Assembly (NCBI GenBank): GCA_947456505.1
Contig: CANGTC010000011.1
Location: 1 to 48,702 of the forward strand
Reading direction: 5' to 3'
Length of the DNA: 48,702 nucleotides
From: Beijerinckiaceae bacterium
Lineage (GTDB): Bacteria; Pseudomonadota; Alphaproteobacteria; Rhizobiales; Beijerinckiaceae
Shown piece by piece: positions 33,252 through 42,130 of this stretch (positions within the stretch are counted from its first letter, which is position 1; each line of letters begins with the position of its first letter). Both the position numbers and the translations under genes were made by a program. The notes under the pieces were generated by a model. It saw only the letters and a list, made by a program, of their open reading frames with translations, had not been told where the DNA came from and did no database searches.

Positions 33252-34337
33252 TCAGTCGAAGGTGATGGCGGCCTTGACTACTTCGAAATTGGCCATGGCC
33301 GTCATGGCCTCATTGATCTGATCAAGCTTGTAGCTGGCGCTGATCATCTCCTCGAAGGGATAGCGGTCACGGCGCGAGGCCATGAAATCGAGCGCCTGCA
33401 GCCAATGCCGCGGCTCGCCCGAACGCACCGTCAGGAAGGTAAGTTGCTGGGGCATGGCGTCCACCGCGATGGCGGCGCGCCCACCGACCCCGATATTGAC
33501 GAAGCGCCCACCCCCGCGCAGCAGCGACAGGCCTTCGGGCACGGCGGCGTTCGTCGCCGCCTGAAACACGATGTCGGCCCCGCGCCCGCCGGTGTGCTCG
33601 TGCACCCAGGCCTTGCGATCCTTCTGGTCAGGGACCTCCTCCATGTTGAGCACGGCGTCAGCGCCCATGCGGCGGGCGACATCGAGCCGCTTGGCGGGGG
33701 CGCCGATCATCAGCACCTGCTTCGCGCCCATGTCTTTCGCCACGGCGGCGCAAAAAATGCCGATGGGGCCACTGCCCTGAATCAACACGGTCTCATGGGC
33801 CTTGATGGCGCCGAGCCGGTCGAAGCCATGCATGCAGGTGCGATAAGCGCAGGCGGAAGCGGCTGCGGAAGCGGAGGAAACTTCGTCCGGCACCTTCACG
33901 ATCAGGCAGGGCGCGGGCACATACATGTATTCGGCGCAACTGCCCAGGAGATAGAGATGCTGATCGGCCCGGTTATGCCCCCATGAGGCGCGATCCGGGC
34001 AGATGCAGGGCTGCACCGCCACGCTGCAATAGTAGCAGGAACCGCAGGAGACATAGCTCCACACGATGCGGTCGCCCTTGCGCACGGGATTGCCCAGAAT
34101 ATCCGTGCGCTCGCCGCAGATCTCCTCGACGATTCCGCAGGGCTCATGGCCCGTGATGATCGGCAGGGAATCGCCCCCGCCCAGAGGCCCGTGCCAGCGA
34201 TGCACATCGGTGCCGCAGAGCGTCGAGGCGACGATGCGCACCAGCAGGGAACCCTTGTCGAGTTCGGGGATCGGCACCTGCTCGATCACCAGCGGTTCGT
34301 TGAATTGCTTGATGACGGCGGCTCGGCTGGTGCGCAT
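33252..34337 (-). CDS. Zinc-dependent alcohol dehydrogenase (MDR family)
   Basis: This is a 361-residue medium-chain NAD(P)-dependent dehydrogenase from ATG 34337 (GGAG at 7 nt). Catalytic zinc residues are Cys41 (STLCGTDVHRWHG) and the GHE motif with His64-Glu65. A structural-zinc lobe is suggested by Cys98, 101 and 104 and a fourth Cys at 111 or 113. The Rossmann signature is GSGPIG after HETVLIQ. An inserted Cys-rich stretch (VAVQPCICPD) lies just after the zinc lobe. It falls between the TauD-like gene (41-bp gap) and the molybdenum hydroxylase genes in one minus-strand run. It probably oxidises an alcohol or hydroxy acid of the pathway; the substrate is unknown. Confidence 0.88.
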   Translation of the reverse strand: MRTSRAAVIKQFNEPLVIEQVPIPELDKGSLLVRIVASTLCGTDVHRWHGPLGGGDSLPIITGHEPCGIVEEICGERTDILGNPVRKGDRIVWSYVSCGSCYYCSVAVQPCICPDRASWGHNRADQHLYLLGSCAEYMYVPAPCLIVKVPDEVSSASAAASACAYRTCMHGFDRLGAIKAHETVLIQGSGPIGIFCAAVAKDMGAKQVLMIGAPAKRLDVARRMGADAVLNMEEVPDQKDRKAWVHEHTGGRGADIVFQAATNAAVPEGLSLLRGGGRFVNIGVGGRAAIAVDAMPQQLTFLTVRSGEPRHWLQALDFMASRRDRYPFEEMISASYKLDQINEAMTAMANFEVVKAAITFD

Positions 34338-34378
34338 ATGAATCTCCGTATTGCAGTCCCGACAAAGCGTTGCGCATT

Positions 34379-35221
34379 CTAGAATTGCATCGCCCGCCCC
34401 TCGATGGTGCAGCGGCGCATGAGGCGCTCCTGATCGCGCGGGAAATCCTTGCGCGCGTGGATCGAGCACCAATTGTCCCAGATCACCATGTCGCCCAGCT
34501 TCCATTCGTGTTCGAAGACGATGGAGGGATCTTCGGAAATCTCGAAGAGCTGCTCGAGCGCATCCTCGCTCTCGGCCTTGCTGAGACCCTCGATGCGCGC
34601 GGACATGAGACGGCTGATATAGAGCGCCTTTCGGCCCGTGGCGGGATGGGTGATGAAGATCGGCTGCTCGAAATGGCGCACTTTGTCGAAATCGACCTCA
34701 TCCAGATTGAGGCGCTCGCGGCGCTTGTATTCGTGGATCTGCAGCACCCGGCGCCCTTCCAGCCGATCCCGCAGCTTGCGCGGAATATTCTCGTAGGCCT
34801 GATACATGTTGGAGAAGCAGGTGTTGCCGCCCCAGGTCGGCAGCTTCATGGAGAAGAGCAGCGTGGCGCGGTGGGGCTCGGGATAGTAGCTGGTGTCGTG
34901 GTGGAACCACATCTCCCCATCGCCAAAGGCACCCAGCGACTGGCCATTGGGCAGGATGATGTTGGTGACCATCATGAAGGGCGTATCGAAATCGCCGCCC
35001 GGCGACTTGCCGGGGGGACGGCGACGAATGGCGACCTTCCCAAAGATCTCGGCTGCCCGCAGCTGGCCAGGCTCATCAAGATCCTGATTGCGCACCACCA
35101 GAACGATATGATCATTGAAGGCCTGCACGATGGCGGCGCGGGTCTGCTCGTCGATGGGCTTCGACAGATCGACGCCAATGATCTCAGCGCCCAGCGCCGG
35201 ATGAAGCTTCTTTATTTCCAT
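34379..35221 (-). CDS. TauD/TfdA-family Fe(II)/2-oxoglutarate dioxygenase
   Basis: The protein has 280 residues from ATG 35221 (GGGAG at about 8 nt). The fold's iron triad is visible: His107 and Asp109 in WFHHDTSYYP, and distal His255 in NWCSIHARKDF. Arg266 or Arg269/270 in the following RDQERLMRRCTIEG would bind 2-oxoglutarate. The N-terminal GAEIIGVDLSKPID is the standard family opening. Family members cleave taurine and alkyl-sulfates or hydroxylate and cleave aryloxyacetates such as 2,4-D. The cupin gene lies 51 bp upstream and a zinc dehydrogenase 41 bp downstream, so it may open the pathway by an oxidative cleavage whose product the dehydrogenase then oxidises. The substrate is unknown. 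Confidence 0.9.
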   Translation of the reverse strand: MEIKKLHPALGAEIIGVDLSKPIDEQTRAAIVQAFNDHIVLVVRNQDLDEPGQLRAAEIFGKVAIRRRPPGKSPGGDFDTPFMMVTNIILPNGQSLGAFGDGEMWFHHDTSYYPEPHRATLLFSMKLPTWGGNTCFSNMYQAYENIPRKLRDRLEGRRVLQIHEYKRRERLNLDEVDFDKVRHFEQPIFITHPATGRKALYISRLMSARIEGLSKAESEDALEQLFEISEDPSIVFEHEWKLGDMVIWDNWCSIHARKDFPRDQERLMRRCTIEGRAMQF

Positions 35222-35272
35222 CGTTTGTCTCCCATGGGCGTTCTGAATTGAGTTTGCGGAATGCACGGCCCG

Positions 35273-35860
35273 TCAGGCCGCGATCTCGAACGGCGCCTGG
35301 TTTGGCCCGGAACGCTGGATCACCGTATTCGTGACGGGATCATATCCGTTCTGCAGGACCCGGCCGACAAGGCGCACGGAGCGGAAGATGATCGCCACGG
35401 AGCGATCCGGCCCGCCCAGTTCCGCATGGATGTCATTGGGCGAGACCACGTCCACATGCCCCGCCACGCCCCTGGACGCGCTTTCCAGCTCCACCTTGGC
35501 GTAGCCGGGCACGGAGCCGTCATCGAGCCTGCGCCAGCGCTCCAGGGTCTCCGTACCCTCCACAAGCCCATAGAGCACCCAGGCGTCCGCATGGTCATGG
35601 ACGCTGCCCTTGCGGCCGGGATCGCGCACCACCGCATTGACCACGAAATCGTAATCGGGATCCGTATAGAGCAGGAGATTGCCGACGCCCTCGGTGGAGG
35701 GCCAGGACTTCACCGCTTCGCGGATCGCAGGATGGGAGACCAGACCCTGCATGAGCGGCAGAATTTGGGAGACGCGCTCGCTCATGGGCGCCTGCGGACC
35801 CCAGACTTTCCGCGCTTCGACAATGAAATCATCAAAAACGGCGCGCGCGCTGGTTCCCAT
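35273..35860 (-). CDS. Cysteine dioxygenase-like cupin protein
   Basis: The protein has 195 residues from ATG 35860. This start is preferred over ATG 35869 because GGGGAG lies 9 nt before it and touches the earlier one. It is a small cupin resembling the cysteine-dioxygenase/thiol-dioxygenase fold: the metal motif VHDHADAW (87-94, His88 and His90), GLVEGTETLERW (98-109) and a later His145 in SPNDIHAE give the three-His iron site. Members oxidise thiols such as cysteine or 3-mercaptopropionate, but many are uncharacterised. It is first in the minus-strand run ahead of the TauD-like dioxygenase. No signal peptide. Function in the pathway is open. Confidence 0.75.
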   Translation of the reverse strand: MGTSARAVFDDFIVEARKVWGPQAPMSERVSQILPLMQGLVSHPAIREAVKSWPSTEGVGNLLLYTDPDYDFVVNAVVRDPGRKGSVHDHADAWVLYGLVEGTETLERWRRLDDGSVPGYAKVELESASRGVAGHVDVVSPNDIHAELGGPDRSVAIIFRSVRLVGRVLQNGYDPVTNTVIQRSGPNQAPFEIAA

Positions 35861-36159
35861 GGCGGTCATCTCCCCACTAAAGGCCCGGTCAGGCCCGTTT
35901 GTTTTTCATGCCCCCACCTTAAAGCAGGATTGCGCGGGGCGCCAAGCTCCTGCGCAAGGCGCCCATGACCGGGGCTTCGCGTCCATCAGCGGGTTGCATC
36001 GCCCGGATCGGCTATAGTAAGCAGGCTTTCAGCCGCGCAGGCGACCTTCAGGCGCGGAGGTGGAGCAGTCAAAATGGCGCGTCGTCCGGGGCTTTTTCTC
36101 TCGCATCTCCCCGTCTGTCCGGCTTCTGCGACACCCGCCATCACGTCGCCGTCGCCGAA

Positions 36160-37752
36160 ATGAAACGCTCCGCGCTTGGCGCCCTCCTGGCGCTTCTGTT
36201 CTGCGCGTTCTCCTGCGCCAACGCCTTCGCCCATGCCTCGCTGCTCAAAAGCACGCCCGGCGATGGCGACCTCGTGAAGAACGCGCCGCAGGCGATCGAA
36301 CTCCTGTTCAACGAACCCGTAGAGATCACCGCCGCGACGCTTGTGGACCCCAAGGGCGCCATCGGCGCGCTGAAACCCACGGCGGGGGCAAGACCGCGCG
36401 TGGTCATTCCACTGCCTGGCGCACTTACGGAGGGCTCCCACCTCCTGAGCTGGCGCGTGACGTCGGAAGATGGGCATTCGGTGAGCGGCAGCTTGGTCTT
36501 TTCGATAGGCCGCGCGAGCGGCGGCGGCGGCGAACAGGCGTCGGAGGACTCCACCATCATTCTTTCTCCGTTATCAGGCCCTCTGGTGACGATGCGATTG
36601 CTGCTCCTCGCGGGCCTTATCTCCGGCGTGGGCGCGAGCATCTTCGCAGCCTTCGTGGGGCCGCCAGCGCAGGTTCGAACGCTCGCCCTTGTTGCGCTGG
36701 GCGCGGCGGCCTTCGCAGCGCTTCTCGCCATCGGCCTGCAAGGCGCCGACGCCCATGGGCAGGGCCTGCTGGCGCTCACCGAGCGCGCCATCTGGCGCTC
36801 TGGCCTGAGCCTGCCGCAGGGTTCCGCCTCGATGCTCCTGCTGCTGGCGATTGGCTGCGCGACGCTTGGATTGTTCACGCGCGGGTCAACTGCGCGCGTT
36901 CTCACTTCGTTGGCGCTGGCCTTTGTGGCCTTGGGCCTCGCATGGACAAGCCACTCCCGGGCATGGCGGCCAGAAGCCTTGATGCAAGCGGCCATCACGC
37001 TGCATCTTGCGGCGGTCGTTTTATGGGCGGGGGCGCTGCTTCCGCTCTTGCGGGCTTCCTGGTGCGATGACTTCGCTACGCGCTTGCGGCTCTTTTCCCG
37101 CCTTGCGGCGCCGGTCTATGCGCTCTTGCTGCTGAGCGGCGTTGCGCTCGCGGCCACGCAATTTCTCGCCCCGCGCGCGGTCTTCGCCACCGCCTGGGGC
37201 GCGGCGCTAGGCGTTAAGCTCGGTCTGGTCGTTGCAATCAGCCTTCTGGCGCTCATCAATCGCTATCGCCTCACAGAGCCTGCCCTGGCGGGCGACTACG
37301 CTGCGCTCATGAATCTGCGCCGCTCCATCAAACTTGAATGCGCCGCCGCCCTTCTCATTCTTGCGACTGTCGCTTTCTGGCGCCTGACGCCCCCGCCCGG
37401 TTCTCTTGGCGTCCGCAACGACCGGGCGGCCCAGATCCATATGCACGGCGCCGACGCCATGGCGAGCATGACCATCAAGCCAACGCGCGTTGGCCCCGTG
37501 CGAATAGGCATCGAGCCGAAGGCCATTGATCTCTCACCTTTGCGCGTGAAGGAAATCGACCTTTATCTCACACCGGATGCGGCGGGTGTCGCGCCCATCC
37601 ACCGCACGGCGCGGCTCTTGCCCGGCGGCGATATCTGGGAGGTCGATGGTTTGACGATTCCCGCGCCAGGAATTTGGATCCTGCAGCTTGATCTGCTCAT
37701 CGACGATTTCGACCGCAGGCGTCTGGATGCGGTGGTGACCATCAAACCATGA
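36160..37752 (+). CDS. CopC-CopD fusion copper-handling membrane protein
   Basis: The protein has 530 residues from ATG 36160; no clear ribosome-binding site is seen. A signal peptide ends at FA, so mature His1 is His25 of HASLLKSTP. With Asp104 and His106 in TSEDGHSVSG it makes the CopC-type Cu(II) brace. No Met-rich Cu(I) loop is visible. CopD-like membrane segments follow (about 144-420), with WTSHSRAW and TLHLAAVVLWAGALLPLL containing the conserved His and Trp residues. A soluble C-terminal domain (about 430-530; IHMHGADAMASM, then LYLTPDAAG) resembles YtkA-type modules. The 299 bp upstream contain no gene; a lone TATAGT at 36013 is the only promoter-like element. It is functionally separate from its catabolic neighbours unless it supplies copper. 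Confidence 0.85.
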   Translation: MKRSALGALLALLFCAFSCANAFAHASLLKSTPGDGDLVKNAPQAIELLFNEPVEITAATLVDPKGAIGALKPTAGARPRVVIPLPGALTEGSHLLSWRVTSEDGHSVSGSLVFSIGRASGGGGEQASEDSTIILSPLSGPLVTMRLLLLAGLISGVGASIFAAFVGPPAQVRTLALVALGAAAFAALLAIGLQGADAHGQGLLALTERAIWRSGLSLPQGSASMLLLLAIGCATLGLFTRGSTARVLTSLALAFVALGLAWTSHSRAWRPEALMQAAITLHLAAVVLWAGALLPLLRASWCDDFATRLRLFSRLAAPVYALLLLSGVALAATQFLAPRAVFATAWGAALGVKLGLVVAISLLALINRYRLTEPALAGDYAALMNLRRSIKLECAAALLILATVAFWRLTPPPGSLGVRNDRAAQIHMHGADAMASMTIKPTRVGPVRIGIEPKAIDLSPLRVKEIDLYLTPDAAGVAPIHRTARLLPGGDIWEVDGLTIPAPGIWILQLDLLIDDFDRRRLDAVVTIKP

Positions 37753-37819
37753 AGCGCCTTCACGGGGTAAATGTGTCCGCCACCGTGCGCTTGATGAGAC
37801 CAGAGGCCTCGCCCTTTGA

Positions 37820-37847
37820 TTGACCTTTAGCCTTTATAAGCTAGATT
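37820..37847 (+). promoter_or_regulatory. Putative promoter of the alpha/beta hydrolase gene
   Basis: TTGACC (37820-37825) and TAGATT (37842-37847) are spaced by 16 nt in the 165-bp gap after the CopC-CopD gene, about 70 bp before ATG 37918. The area is visibly A/T-rich. Confidence 0.5.
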
Positions 37848-37917
37848 ATAGACAGACGAAGCTGATCACCGTCCATGCACAAAATACGCTGCGAAGAAAC
37901 GAATTCGGGGAGTCCAG

Positions 37918-38787
37918 ATGCTTGAACAAAAGGTGTCGTTCGATTCGGACGGCTTGAAGTTGAGCGGCGTTCTGGCTTTTCCCGAAGGAGCTGAGGCGAC
38001 AAAACGCTATCCGGCGATGATGGTCTTGCATGGATTCGGCAGCAACAAGGACTCTGTTCGTTGCATTGATCCCTGCAGACTTCTGAACAGCCTGGGCTAC
38101 GCCACGCTGCGTTTCGACATGCGCGGATGCGGCGAGAGCGAAGGCGAGCGCCAACGGGTCATCTGCCTTGAGCAAGTCGCGGACACGCAGAGCGCCGTCT
38201 CTTTTCTCGCCTCTCATCCCAATGTGGACCCCGCTCGCATAGGCTGCATGGGCTCAAGCTTCGGTGGCGCGGTGACTATCTATACAGCAGGCGTCGATGA
38301 ACGGATTGCGGCCGCCATCTCGGTCGGCGGCTGGGGAGACGGGGTCAGCAAGTTCCAGCGTCAGCATCCTGGCCCAGAAGCCTGGGCGCGATTTCTGGCC
38401 ATGCTGGAAGAGGGCAAGCGCCATAGGGAAAAGACCGGACAATCCCTGATGGTGCCGCGCTACGACATCGTGCCCATGCCGGAAGCCCTGCGCCACAAGG
38501 TCGCCAGAGGCTCGCACCAGATGTTTCCTGCAGACACGGCGCAGAGCATGTATGATTTCCGCGCCATCGACGTCGTCGCCAAAATCGCGCCAAGACCTCT
38601 GCTCCTGCTGCATCCTGCCGTGGATTCGGTGACGCCAACAGAGCAATCCATCAACCTGTTTCATGCGGCAGGGCAGCCAACGGAATTGCATCTCTTCGCC
38701 GGCATGGATCATTTTTTGCTGGGCGACAAGGAATCCGCCGTCGACCAATTGCTGAAAGATTGGTTGAAGCGCTTCTTCCCCGCCTAG
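37918..38787 (+). CDS. Alpha/beta hydrolase
   Basis: This is a 289-residue serine hydrolase with GGGGAG ahead of ATG 37918 and no signal peptide. The oxyanion-hole segment LHGFGSNKDS (37-46), nucleophile elbow GSSFGG (112-117, Ser114), acid Asp236 in HPAVDSVTP and His265 in AGMDHF form the triad. DMRGCGESEG is the usual strand-turn of the dienelactone-hydrolase/peptidase-S9-like group. The NMT1-like receptor starts 57 bp downstream on the same strand, so they may be co-transcribed. It could hydrolyse an ester, lactone or acylated intermediate; the substrate is unknown. Confidence 0.87.
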   Translation: MLEQKVSFDSDGLKLSGVLAFPEGAEATKRYPAMMVLHGFGSNKDSVRCIDPCRLLNSLGYATLRFDMRGCGESEGERQRVICLEQVADTQSAVSFLASHPNVDPARIGCMGSSFGGAVTIYTAGVDERIAAAISVGGWGDGVSKFQRQHPGPEAWARFLAMLEEGKRHREKTGQSLMVPRYDIVPMPEALRHKVARGSHQMFPADTAQSMYDFRAIDVVAKIAPRPLLLLHPAVDSVTPTEQSINLFHAAGQPTELHLFAGMDHFLLGDKESAVDQLLKDWLKRFFPA

Positions 38788-38844
38788 CCTGTTTGTGGAA
38801 CCGCTGATGAGCAAGCCAGAGCACAATCATAAAAGGCGCCGAGC

Positions 38845-39867
38845 ATGAGATTGATCCTCCTCCTGTGTCTCGCGGCCAGCTCTTTTTCCGCAACAGCTGC
38901 GGAATTGACGCGTGTGAAAATGGGAGTTGTGGGAGCCTCGGCGGACGTTGTTTTCTGGGCGGCGTTCGAGCGGGGCTATTTCCGGGAAGAAGGCCTTGAT
39001 CTGGAAATCGTCAAATTCGATTCCGCCGCGCGCACCATAGCGCCCCTTGGTAGTGGCGATCTGCAGATTTCGGCGGGGGGAATATCAGCGGGCTTCTTCA
39101 ACGCGGTCGCACGTGGCATCGACATCAAGATCGTCGCTGATAAGACGCAGACCATCCCGGGGCTTGGAACGCAGTCTTTGCTGGTGCGCAAGGACCATCT
39201 GGATTCCGGTCGCTTCAGGTCCATCGCGGATCTCAGGGGCATGAAGGTGGCGAGCCCCGCGCCCGGATCAGCCTCCACAACAATCCTGACGAAGATGCTG
39301 GCGAAAGGCGGACTGACGACGAAAGACATCGAGATGGTGTCGCTCGCGGTGCCGCAGATGACCACGGCCTTCGCCAACAAGGCGCTGGACGCAGCCGTTC
39401 CGCTCGAGCCCGGCGTGTCATTGGCTACGCAGACGGGCTTCGCCAAGCGCGTCATGGAAGATTACGACGTCTATCCCGAACACCAGATCGCCGTGCTCTT
39501 TTATTCCGGCAAGTTCATTCGCGATAATCGCAAGGCGGGCGTGGGCTTTCTGCGCGCCTATCTGCGCAGCGTTCGCGAATTCAACGAGGCGCTGGAGAAT
39601 GGCCGTTTTTCGGGCCCCAAAGCCGAGCCATTCATCGAGATCCTGACGCGCCGCGGCCCTTCGCACGACCCCGCCTTTTATCGCTCCTTCACCCTGGGTT
39701 TTTCACACCCTGATGGAAAGCTGCATCTGCCCAGCCTGAGCGAAGACCTCGCCATTTTCCGCGACGAAGGCCTGATCGAAGGCGACGTCACAGTGGGACA
39801 GGCCGTCGATTCCACCCTGCTCGACGAAGCCTTGCAACGCGTCGGGACTTACCGTCCCGCGAAATAA
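38845..39867 (+). CDS. NMT1/SsuA-like periplasmic substrate-binding protein
   Basis: This is a 340-residue receptor with signal peptide MRLILLLCLAASSFSATA (cleavage about residue 19). Family features are VFWAAFERGYFREEGLDLEI (about 36-55), GSGDLQISAGGISAGFFNAV, SIADLRGMKVASPAPGSAS (about 126-144) and a helical C-terminal lobe. The ribosome-binding site is weak. It follows the alpha/beta hydrolase by 57 bp and ends 7 bp before the convergent acyl-CoA synthetase. No ABC permease or ATPase of the sulfonate/taurine type is near, so it is another orphan receptor. The ligand is unknown. Confidence 0.87.
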   Translation: MRLILLLCLAASSFSATAAELTRVKMGVVGASADVVFWAAFERGYFREEGLDLEIVKFDSAARTIAPLGSGDLQISAGGISAGFFNAVARGIDIKIVADKTQTIPGLGTQSLLVRKDHLDSGRFRSIADLRGMKVASPAPGSASTTILTKMLAKGGLTTKDIEMVSLAVPQMTTAFANKALDAAVPLEPGVSLATQTGFAKRVMEDYDVYPEHQIAVLFYSGKFIRDNRKAGVGFLRAYLRSVREFNEALENGRFSGPKAEPFIEILTRRGPSHDPAFYRSFTLGFSHPDGKLHLPSLSEDLAIFRDEGLIEGDVTVGQAVDSTLLDEALQRVGTYRPAK

Positions 39868-39874
39868 GCGCGCG

Positions 39875-41968
39875 TTATTTCGACACGATCAAACCATCGA
39901 GCGCCACGGCCCGATCTGGCAGCGCCAGCAGCGGATTGATTTCGAGCGAGGCGATCTCGCGCCCATGGCGGAATGCCAGCACGGACACCCGCGCAATCGC
40001 CTGCGCCAAAGCCTGAAGGTCCGCAGGCCTTGAGCCCCGCGCGCCATTCAGCAGCGAGAACCCGCGCAGTTCATGCAGCATCTCCAAAGCAGCATCCTGC
40101 CCAAAGGGCGCGATGCGGATGGCGGTGTCACGCAGGGCCTCCACGAAGATCCCGCCAAAGCCCACCATGACCAGTGGCCCGAAAACCGCGTCATTGACCA
40201 CGCCGACAATCATTTCGACGCCGCCCTGCACCATCGGCGACACAAGCACGCCATCGAGACGCGCCTGCGGAGCGTTACGCGCGATATTGCCAGTGATGGT
40301 CGCAAACCCCGCCTCGACCTCAGCAGAAGTAGCAAGATTCAGCAGAACGCCGCCCACCTCGGTCTTGTGCGGAATATCTTCGGACGCCGCCTTCAGCGCG
40401 ACAGGGCCACCAAGACGCCGAGCCGCCTCCGCAGCTTCTTGCGCAGTCGTGACGCGAACCTCTTCGGCCACATCCACACCCGACGCGCGCAACAGACGGC
40501 GCGCCTTGATCTCATCATCCGGCCCACGCAACAAAGCCGCGTCGATGGTGGCGACATCAGGCAATGCCTCGGCGCAGCGGTGAACAGATGCGGCCTGCGC
40601 CTGCAGCCGCGCGATGGTGCGCACCGCGCGCGTCGGCTCTTCGCAGGTGAAGATCCCGAGGCGCTGCAGTTCGTCTTTCTCCTCGAAAGACAGGCTCGCG
40701 ACCATACCAATGAAATGAACGGGGTGGGCCGCCCGGTGGGCCGCAAGATGGGCGCGTAACTGCGTGGCAGGCTTCGCGATCAGGCCGAAGTGGCCGATGG
40801 CGAGCAGGGTCGCGCCAAATCCCTCGTCAAGCAGAAGCCGCGCGGCGTCGTTCATCTGATCAAGATTGCCGATGTCGACGGGATTGAGCGCGGTTGTAAG
40901 GTCGCGGCCAGCCTTCAGCGCCTGTTGCGAGGCTGGCGACAGCTCCGGCAAGGTCCAGCCATTGCGCGCGGCCTCATCGGCGATGAGAATGCCAAGACCC
41001 CCTGAAACGGTGGCCACGCCGAGCGTCTTTGCGCCGGGGCTGCGGCCCGTATCCAGCGCCGCGACGAGATCGACAAGCTCTTCGATGCTCTGCGCGGTGA
41101 AAACGCCATGGTGACGGAAAATCGCTTCAAAGGCGTCGTTACCACCCACAAGCGAGGCGGTGTGCGAGGCGACGGCCTTCTCGCCTGCGGCGGTCGTCCC
41201 CGCCTTCAGCATCACCACCGGCTTGCCCTTGGCGCGCGCCAGTTCCAGCGCATCGCGAAAGGCCTGCGCCCGCTCGACGCCTTCGAGATAAACGGCGATG
41301 ACGCGGGTCTGCTCGTCCTCAGCCAGCCAGGCGATGCAATCGGAGAGATCCACGTCAGCCTGATTGCCGGTGGCGATCCAATGGGCGAGCCCAACGCCGC
41401 GATCACGCAAGAGCGCCATGAGATGCGAGCCCACAAAGCCGCTCTGGCTGGCGATGCTCACATGTCCAAGTCGCGGCCAGCCGCGTCCCTGATGATCCGC
41501 GATGCTGGTGAAAGTCGCGCTCATGCGATTGCGGATGCTGAGGCCGCCCATGCTGTTAGGGCCCACCATCCGCAACCCCGCCTCGCGCACCCGCGCCGCC
41601 ATGCGCTCCTGCGCCGCGCGACCTTGGGGGGAATGTTCGGCGAAGCCGGAACTCAGCACAATCAGCAGCGAAACGCGCTTGGCGATGCAGGCCTCAATGG
41701 CCGCCTCCACATGTTTGGCGGGAAGAACGATCAGCGCGCAATCGATCCCTTCGGGCAGATCATCGATGGAGGTCACGGACTCGCGCCCTTGAATGAGGCC
41801 GCCGCCCGGATTCACAAGATAGAGTTCGCCCGCATATCCAAGATCGATGTTCTGTGCGACGGCTCGGCCGCCAAGCTTGCGCGGATCAGCCGAGGCGCCA
41901 ATGATCGCAAGGCTGCGTGCGTTGAAAAAATGCCCAAGCCCTGAAGACACCTTGTTTCCCCCACTCAT
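39875..41968 (-). CDS. ADP-forming acetate/acyl-CoA ligase family protein (fused alpha-beta)
   Basis: This is a 697-residue acyl-CoA synthetase (NDP-forming), activating an acid to its CoA thioester. ATG 41968 gives the usual FFNARSLAIIGASADPRKLGG opening. Domains are CoA-binding (about 10-140), succinyl-CoA-ligase-like (about 150-460) with SQSG (174-177), GNQADVD (201-207) and the phosphohistidine region VASHTASLVGG (His269), then an ATP-grasp domain (about 475-697) with GPVALKAAS, DIPHKTEVGGV and ASLEINPLLA. Fused alpha-beta proteins of this kind activate acetate, phenylacetate or other organic acids. It is divergent from a Bug receptor pair at 42131. Its acid substrate may be the one imported there; this is inference. 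Confidence 0.88.
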   Translation of the reverse strand: MSGGNKVSSGLGHFFNARSLAIIGASADPRKLGGRAVAQNIDLGYAGELYLVNPGGGLIQGRESVTSIDDLPEGIDCALIVLPAKHVEAAIEACIAKRVSLLIVLSSGFAEHSPQGRAAQERMAARVREAGLRMVGPNSMGGLSIRNRMSATFTSIADHQGRGWPRLGHVSIASQSGFVGSHLMALLRDRGVGLAHWIATGNQADVDLSDCIAWLAEDEQTRVIAVYLEGVERAQAFRDALELARAKGKPVVMLKAGTTAAGEKAVASHTASLVGGNDAFEAIFRHHGVFTAQSIEELVDLVAALDTGRSPGAKTLGVATVSGGLGILIADEAARNGWTLPELSPASQQALKAGRDLTTALNPVDIGNLDQMNDAARLLLDEGFGATLLAIGHFGLIAKPATQLRAHLAAHRAAHPVHFIGMVASLSFEEKDELQRLGIFTCEEPTRAVRTIARLQAQAASVHRCAEALPDVATIDAALLRGPDDEIKARRLLRASGVDVAEEVRVTTAQEAAEAARRLGGPVALKAASEDIPHKTEVGGVLLNLATSAEVEAGFATITGNIARNAPQARLDGVLVSPMVQGGVEMIVGVVNDAVFGPLVMVGFGGIFVEALRDTAIRIAPFGQDAALEMLHELRGFSLLNGARGSRPADLQALAQAIARVSVLAFRHGREIASLEINPLLALPDRAVALDGLIVSK

Positions 41969-42046
41969 GCCTGCGATTCCCCTCGCGCTGCGCAACGAAT
42001 AACGGCGCCGCATCAGGAGTCAAATTCCCCCAATGGGCGGAACGTC

Positions 42047-42075
42047 TTGCAGCGCGTCAGGGCTTTCGTTAGCAT
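42047..42075 (+). promoter_or_regulatory. Weak putative promoter of the Bug receptor gene at 42131
   Basis: TTGCAG (42047-42052) and TAGCAT (42070-42075) are spaced by 17 nt in the 162-bp divergent gap, about 55 bp before ATG 42131. The match to consensus is modest. Confidence 0.3.
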
Positions 42076-42130
42076 CGCGCGCAACTCTGCCGCGCAGGCT
42101 TGCGGCAGGCCAATCCAAGGGGGAAACCGC

